From assembly GCA_029260155.1 (NCBI GenBank), contig JAJDDU010000305.1:1-12404 (forward strand): a stretch of 12,404 nt of DNA. Reading direction: 5' to 3'. This document shows, piece by piece, positions 1 to 5,800 of this stretch. Numbering within the stretch: the first letter of the stretch is position 1; each line of letters starts with the position of its first letter. The stretch is from Phycisphaerae bacterium. Lineage in GTDB: Bacteria; Planctomycetota; Phycisphaerae; UBA1845. The translations under genes and the position numbers were made by a program. The notes beneath the pieces are model-generated. The model was not told the DNA's origin. It did no database searches and saw nothing but the letters and a program-made list of their open reading frames with translations.

Positions 1-1157
1 GCGTCGATCAATTCGACGCGGGTCACGAAGCCGTTGCCCTGAGTTTCCCGTATCGTCACGCCATCCGCAAACACCGGCTGGTCAAAGCCAACGGAGATAA
101 ACTCTTGCGTCCCGTCGAATTGCAATGGCGCCCAAGCCGAACCACAATCGCAGTAGATAAACGTATCGGGTGGACCAAGCGCCTGAGCTGCCGAATAATG
201 CCCGGGACTGGGAGTATACTCCGAACTGAAATCGAGGACGGTTGACGCCCATTGATCGATGGATGCGCCGCCGAATACGTCACAGCCGTCTGGCACACCG
301 TTGTCGTTGCAGTCGGCACTGCCACTGGCGATGTCGCATTCGTCGGGGATGAGGTTAGCATTGCAGTCGTCGCTGGTGATGCCGGCGATGTCGCAGTCGT
401 CGGGGATCGCGTTCAGGTTGCAGTCGGCAAGCGTCGACTCGATGCTCAGCGACCACGCGGTGAGTGAACCCTCGTATCCGATGAAACCGTCGAAGATTTC
501 GAGAGTCCATTCGCCGGCCGCGTCCAGACCGTCAAACGCTGAAAGCGCTTCGAGCGGCAGAAATATCCCTTCGTTCATAGCAACACACGGGAGCGTGGCG
601 ACAGCCTCGTCGTCAAACAGCGTGCCGCCGAAGCCGCAGGTGCCCGGGCAATCCCCACAGGGCCCGTAGTAGTACACATCTACGGTGATTTCGCCGTGGG
701 TCAGGGAGATGATCAGGTCGCCGAGAAATTCGTGGGTGAGGGTAACGCCCAGGTCCACATCGAGAACGGTACCGCCTTCCGGGATGTTGAAGGTGCGGCT
801 GATCGTGACGCCGTCGAGAATCGGCTCCGGCGGATCTACCACGAAACTGTAGTCGTTACGGATTGCCACCTCGCACTCGTCGGGGACTTCGTTCCCGTTG
901 CAGTCAAGGCTGGTGCCATCGGCTATGTCCAAAGGGTCGGGTGTGCCGCTGTCGTTGCAGTCGGTACTGCTGGCCGTGCCGCCCTCCTGCCGGATCTCCG
1001 GTGTTGTTTCAACGGCTCGGTTAACCAGCTCGCCCTTCGCGGTTGACGTGGGACGTCTTTCCCCGCCTGCTTCAAACCCCTGGCTGGCGTGCGTGCTCGC
1101 CGGTACGCCGAGCAAAGCCAGAGTGCCCAGCAGCATAAATGAACATTGCCTTGTCAT
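1..1157 (-). CDS. Secreted P-domain protein with DCN/PDECD calcium-type repeats and a Pappalysin SD-scarf-like domain (3' end cut off)
   Basis: 385 complete codons are visible and the C-terminus lies beyond the left edge. The ATG at 1157 has a strong GGAGGG site 4-5 nt upstream (complement of 1162-1168). Residues 1-24 form a signal peptide with a hydrophobic stretch (MLLGTLALLGVPA) and likely cleavage after THA. Residues 66-98 and 245-293 carry repeats of the type DCNxNxxPDxCDIAxG, which are common in planctomycete secreted proteins and resemble calcium-binding dockerin or TSP3 loops. Residues about 113-241 look like a proprotein convertase P-domain (P/Homo B): it starts LDGVTISRTFNIPEGG and ends GEWTLEIFDGF...GSLTAWSLSI. 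Residues 305-385 (SSEY...QALGPPD...AWAPL...VTIRETQGNGFVTRVEL) resemble the SD-scarf/FBXL4-like beta domain. No protease catalytic residues are visible, so this is probably an accessory, adhesive or surface protein. It is likely the third gene of the minus-strand operon. Domain names come from pattern recognition and were not searched. Confidence 0.88.
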   Translation of the reverse strand, partial: MTRQCSFMLLGTLALLGVPASTHASQGFEAGGERRPTSTAKGELVNRAVETTPEIRQEGGTASSTDCNDSGTPDPLDIADGTSLDCNGNEVPDECEVAIRNDYSFVVDPPEPILDGVTISRTFNIPEGGTVLDVDLGVTLTHEFLGDLIISLTHGEITVDVYYYGPCGDCPGTCGFGGTLFDDEAVATLPCVAMNEGIFLPLEALSAFDGLDAAGEWTLEIFDGFIGYEGSLTAWSLSIESTLADCNLNAIPDDCDIAGITSDDCNANLIPDECDIASGSADCNDNGVPDGCDVFGGASIDQWASTVLDFSSEYTPSPGHYSAAQALGPPDTFIYCDCGSAWAPLQFDGTQEFISVGFDQPVFADGVTIRETQGNGFVTRVELID

Positions 1158-1174
1158 GAATTCCCTCCAGGAGA

Positions 1175-1193
1175 CCAGCGCGGCACGCGCTGG
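1175..1193 (-). promoter_or_regulatory. Perfect inverted repeat in the leader of the P-domain gene
   Basis: Eight bases (CCAGCGCG) are followed by a 3-nt loop and the exact complement (CGCGCTGG). In the minus-strand transcript this hairpin lies 6-7 nt before the GGAGGG ribosome binding site of the P-domain gene and about 70 nt after the stop of the preceding gene. No T-tract follows it on the minus strand, so it does not look like a standard intrinsic terminator. It could be an mRNA stability or translation-modulating hairpin, or a processing site between operon genes. The structure is seen in the sequence; the role is inferred. Confidence 0.4.
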
Positions 1194-1261
1194 CGATGTT
1201 GATCAATGCAGTCTCAGCAACTCGTTTGCTATTCGTATTGACGGCTCAAGGGGATCGGAGA

Positions 1262-2839
1262 TTAATCCACTTCCTCCTCTTCCTCGTCCACGCGCTCGCA
1301 GTGGTTGGCGGACTCGTCGCACGTCTGTCCTTCCGGGCAGTCGCCTTCACTGGCACACGTGGCTTTCGGTTCACAGCGGCCGCGGGTATCATCGCAGAAT
1401 TCGTCGTCGGCACACGAGCTATCGGAAACGCACTCAGGCGCCCGCTCACACATTCCATTTATCTCGCAGACCTGTTCCGGCGGACAATCTGTTTCTGGCC
1501 CACATTCCGGGTTCCTCTCACAACGTCGCGAGGACTGGTTGCACGACTCGTCCAAGTCGCAGTCGCTGTCGCCGTCGCAAACGGTTTTCGTCTCGCACCG
1601 TCCGAGTGTACGATTGCATAGCTCAAGCGGTTGGCACTGGCTGTCAATGGAGCACTCCGGGCGCGGCACGCACTTGTCCCATTGCCGATCACAAAGCTCG
1701 CTTGGCCTGCATTCACTGTCGAAATCGCATTCGAACCGTTCACACTTGCCCCTGGTGCGGTTACAGCGCTCGCCCGTGCGGCAATCACTGTCTCTTATGC
1801 ACTGCTGGATCGGTCCGCAGGTATTGCCGGCGGTGCAGATCTCATCCGAAAAGCAGTCGCTGTTGGTGGTGCAATCGAGAATGCGTTCGCAACGGCCGCG
1901 TCCGGTGTTGCACTCGTATCCTGAACGGCAGCCGCTATCCCTTATGCACTGGCAATTGCCACTTGGTCCTTCGCAAACCTGGCCCGATTCGCAATCCGAA
2001 TCACCGCCGCATGATTCCTGGCACTGACTGTATTCGTTGCAGACCTCGCCATCGTCACAATCGAAGTCGCTACCGCCGCCGCCGCACAAAGAGCGGCATG
2101 TGCCGTCATCGCACCAGTTGCCCTCTCCGCAATCGGTGTCGGATTCACACTCGGGCTCGATGTCCTCATCATCTTCGTCCGGTATTCCGTCACCGTCGTC
2201 GTCATCGTCTTCGTCGTCGGGTATTCCGTCACCGTCGTCGTCGTCATCTTCGTCGTTATCCTTGCCGTCGCCGTCGATGTCGTCGTCGTCATCATTGTCG
2301 ATACCGTCGCCGTCGACGTCCCGATCGATGCCATTGGGTTCGCCATCCCCATCGACATCCGGGTCTTCCTCGTTGGGAACGCCGTCTCCGTCGATGTCGA
2401 GGCAGTCGCCTCCTTGAAAGGCATCCGTGCCGGCCAGGATTTCATCCAAGTCGGAGCAGCCATCGCCATCACTGTCGATCGCATACAGCAGGGCGAAACC
2501 CAGGCTGCCGCCGCAATCGCTGCATGACGTGTTGTCGCCGAGATAGGTATCTCCCTGTTCGGCGCACGCTGCGGAGGAGACAAGCAGGCAACCGTCCGGC
2601 AGACAGCAGGCCCCAATCTGCCCGAGTTGGGAAGCGGTACCCGAAGGCTGCGTTGATCCACCGCCAACGACCGCTTCGGCTGGATCGACGGTTGCGCCTG
2701 TCGCTCCGCTCAACGCCCCGTCGTCGAAAGCCGGCCCCTCGACATCCGCCAGCATGATTGGAGCACAGCTTGCCGCGAGCAAGAGCGTTGCGGCGATCAC
2801 GCCACCGGATACGCTTCTATGTAGCTGTTGCATCTTCAT
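1262..2839 (-). CDS. Predicted lipoprotein with Asp-rich TSP3-like repeats and twelve four-Cys repeats
   Basis: 525 aa from the ATG at 2839; an ATG at 2833 is also possible. A TTG nine codons further upstream would spoil the signal peptide and has no ribosome site. Residues 1-25 (MKMQQLHRSVSGG then VIAATLLLAASC) look like a type II signal peptide with Cys25 as the lipid anchor. Residues 77-111 contain a GACCLPDG...C...C..C motif that recurs in planctomycete proteins. Residues 121-228 are DxDGDGxxDxxD repeats, almost all acidic, expected to bind calcium. Residues 231-515 hold twelve repeats of about 24 residues with the spacing C-x4/6-D-C-x5-C-x5/6-C, comparable to Dickkopf-like Cys-rich repeats of myxobacteria and planctomycetes. 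The tail is DEEEEEVD. No enzyme motif is seen. It is probably a disulfide-rich, calcium-stabilised surface or periplasmic protein. It starts 34 bp after the giant lipoprotein gene, so co-transcription is likely. Function unknown. Confidence 0.87.
   Translation of the reverse strand: MKMQQLHRSVSGGVIAATLLLAASCAPIMLADVEGPAFDDGALSGATGATVDPAEAVVGGGSTQPSGTASQLGQIGACCLPDGCLLVSSAACAEQGDTYLGDNTSCSDCGGSLGFALLYAIDSDGDGCSDLDEILAGTDAFQGGDCLDIDGDGVPNEEDPDVDGDGEPNGIDRDVDGDGIDNDDDDDIDGDGKDNDEDDDDDGDGIPDDEDDDDDGDGIPDEDDEDIEPECESDTDCGEGNWCDDGTCRSLCGGGGSDFDCDDGEVCNEYSQCQESCGGDSDCESGQVCEGPSGNCQCIRDSGCRSGYECNTGRGRCERILDCTTNSDCFSDEICTAGNTCGPIQQCIRDSDCRTGERCNRTRGKCERFECDFDSECRPSELCDRQWDKCVPRPECSIDSQCQPLELCNRTLGRCETKTVCDGDSDCDLDESCNQSSRRCERNPECGPETDCPPEQVCEINGMCERAPECVSDSSCADDEFCDDTRGRCEPKATCASEGDCPEGQTCDESANHCERVDEEEEEVD
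2181..2258. repeat. Tandem 39-bp repeat in the Asp-codon tract
   Basis: Two adjacent 39-bp units (2181-2219 and 2220-2258), nearly identical, each begin GGTATTCCGTCACCGTCGTC on the plus strand. Each encodes 13 residues of the DDDDDGDGIPD type on the minus strand. Degenerate copies continue to about 2410, with GTC/GAC triplet runs throughout 2161-2290. Because the unit is a multiple of three, copy-number change would keep the reading frame and only lengthen or shorten the acidic stalk. Confidence 0.7.
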
Positions 2840-2873
2840 CTCGTTCAACTCAATCGCAGAACCCAACGCAGGA

Positions 2874-5800
2874 CTAATCGACGATCACGGTGTACGTAAC
2901 CGTGACTTCGCAAACGTCCGCGCTAAGCCCGCCAATCGTGATCTGGGCGTTGTCGACCGGTGGCACGGGGTACGTGAGAGTGATAGGAGCCATGGTACCA
3001 ATCGCCGACTGATCGCCGTCACAACCGGAATCGTGGTCGTTCTCGGACATAGGCTCACTGCTAAACACAATGTTCTGTGTGCCTTCCAGACGATAGGTCT
3101 GCTCAGCGGGACGAGGGAATGGCGTATCACTAGGAACAACGAAGGCGTCGGGCATTTGAATCATCCATTGGCAATCGGTTTCCCAATCACCGGGCGTGGG
3201 CGGGAAGCAATTATCTAGATACACATTATCATGTTCTTCCCTAAGGCATTCGTGTCTGTACACTTCTTTCGCCTCAGTCGTATCACCGGGACCAAAGGTC
3301 AAGAATACCCCCTCTTTCCATTCGAAGAAGCCGGCATGGCCAGCCAATTCGAAGCCACACACGTTGGATGGAATAAAGATGGAATCGATCCTAACCGTTA
3401 CGTTCTGGTCTTGCGTCAATGGCTTACGCCCGACGGCAAGCTCCTCGCCATCGCCACAGTTGGCAGGCGTTACGCTGCAGTCAAGGTCGGTATCAAATCT
3501 CCCCGGATGGGTGGTATCATTGGCGTCGTCGGGATGGCTCGGGTCTAAACCGTCTTCGCCTAGCCACTCCTCCCCGTCGGTGAGATCGTCGGTGTCGGAG
3601 TGGGCCATCAGCAAGTTGGACGTCGCCTCTTCTATAGCTTGACCTGTCACCCGAATCTGCCACACAGTAGTGACTTCGAACCCGTCCTCAAGTCCATCGT
3701 TATCGGTATCGCTGTCGATCAGAATGGAACCATAGGTCGTTGTCGGCTCGACATAGGCGCATTGGGTAGGATCTTCGGAGAGCGCACATCGCGCCAGAAA
3801 GTCTGCATACACGGTGAAGTAGTTGTCGGGATCGAATTCCTCTGCGTCGAACAAGTCGTCACCGTCCGTATCATGCTCTCGCGGGTGTGAGTTCAGGAAC
3901 TTCTCGAGAAGGTCGGGCAAACCGTCACCGTCGGTATCCGGGTTGTTGGGGTCGGAATGAGCCGTACTATTACAAACGGGTGGATCATCGGTGGAACAAT
4001 CACCAGGGGGAATGGTTGTGACGTTGCCGTCGAGATCGGTTGTTACCACTTGCCAACCCTGTAGTTCCTCGAGGTCACTCAATCCGTCGTTATCTGAATC
4101 CAGCACCGAGGAGGCATCGTCCGGATCGTTGGGGTTGGATCCCAGCCATGCTTCGCGGCCATCGCGAATGCCGTCATCGTCCGTGTCAGCGTCCAGTGGG
4201 TTGGTCGCGTACCGGAAATTGTGATCCACCAAACCCGGGCTCGAGCCGTCGTAGGGGTCAATTGGTAACACCGGCACGTTTCCATTTACTTCGTCCGTGT
4301 CGGTAAGGCCGTCACCGTCAGTATCACGCTTGCGCGGATCCATCCCGAAGGTCATCTCGAACTTGTCATCGAGTTCGTCGAGGTCGGAGTCCGCGGCCAC
4401 GGGATCCGAATAGACTCTTCGCACCAGTTGCTCTTCCACCAGGACATCCCATCCCACGCGGGTTTCGTCGTAGTCTCCGATTAGATCTCCGTCGGTGTCC
4501 CAGCCATCCGCGATTCCATCTCCGTCGGAGTCCCGACCATCGTCGGAACTTCCGTAAATGCCCTCGACGCGCGCGTAGAGTAGATCCTGGTCGTCGTCCG
4601 CTTCAAGAGACATGGAGTAGTTTTGCCCACCCAGCAGACGAAGCTCGCTGAAGTTGGTGTACTTCGGCGTACCCAACGGCGTGGTCACGACCCAGAATCT
4701 TCGTACGGTCGCACCCTGGTTCTCGATCTCCGGATCCGTCTGCACACCACGCACACGCATCAGCTGTTCCACGGTGACGTCATCGCCGTCCGTATCAAGA
4801 TCCTGATAATACGTGCCGTACGAGTTCTGAATGTCCGGGCCGCTCAGGTCGGCCGCGAAGGCTTCGTTGTTTGGGTTGTCCGCCCTGGCGATGCCGATGA
4901 TATCCTCCAGCGCGGTTTGCATCGAAATTCCCAGCGGCGCGCCGGTGGCTATATCAAAGCGACCAGCGGTGGCCACACGGTAGGTTTCGACTTCGCCATT
5001 TCCATAGTCAATAACGATGCCCGCAGTCTTGTCGTTCGTCTCTTGCGATGAAAACGCAAACAGACGACCATCTTCCGCACGGATGTTGAAGTTGGAGAGC
5101 TTCAAGGTAATGGCCTGGGCTGATTCTCTCAGTTGGCGCGCTACCTCCGGGAAGATCTGTACGTCTTTGAAGATGAAGGGACCACGGTCGCTGTCAAACG
5201 GTCCCATGTTCAGGTTGATGTCCTCACCAAGCGAGACAGTCCGTTCAGGCAGCAGCGTGGCCACTGGAACGTCGACCCTGCGGGCTGGATCGCGGACGAG
5301 TGCGACGATTTCCATGTCGGAAAGGGTGAATGCCACGTCGCCGTCGTTGGTTATGGTGACAGCCACCAGCATATCCGCATCTTCAATCGTCCGGGTGTAG
5401 GACGTGTTCTGACTCTCTTCGTTGGCAAACGCAATTGACTCCTGCTCCTCGTCTGAAGCACTCTCGACGGAAGAACGATCCAGAGTGGCCGAGTAACCGC
5501 GCGACCTTGTCTGTTCAAAACCAATTGTGGTGGTGAGCGTGGCGGAATATCCGTTATCCCAACCCACTTCAAGGGCCAATTCCTGGCTGAATGTATCCGT
5601 GTTTTCGCTTGTACGCGTGTCGGACGTGCTGAAGCTGCGTTCCTCGCTTTGGGATAGCGTGGTGGTGGCCGATCGTTCCCTGGTTTGCGTCATCCCAGTT
5701 TCATCCGTGAACTCGAATCGCTCGTCAAGAAAGAGGCTGATCTCACCGACCTTGATTTGCGGACGGGGCAGGTCGGCGATTCGCGGGTTGCGGTTGCGCT

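Noticed and set aside
2037..2417. Ser/Pro-rich plus-strand frame that looks like a repeat protein
   Set aside because: It is a frame shadow of the Asp-codon tract on the minus strand: GTC/TCG triplets read as Ser or Val.
2161..2420. CRISPR-like regular repeats
   Set aside because: Units are directly adjacent without spacers, stay in codon frame and encode DDDGDGIPD. This is a coding tandem repeat.
898..2757. Long plus-strand open frame of 619 codons
   Set aside because: It is antisense to the P-domain and Cys-rich lipoprotein genes. The translation is an Arg/His/Cys-rich low-complexity string caused by the Asp- and Cys-codon repeats on the other strand, with no signal, domain or ribosome site.
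2840..2866. Nine-codon extension of the Cys-rich lipoprotein to a TTG at 2866
   Set aside because: It has no ribosome site and adds acidic residues (ELNE) ahead of the signal peptide, which fits export poorly.
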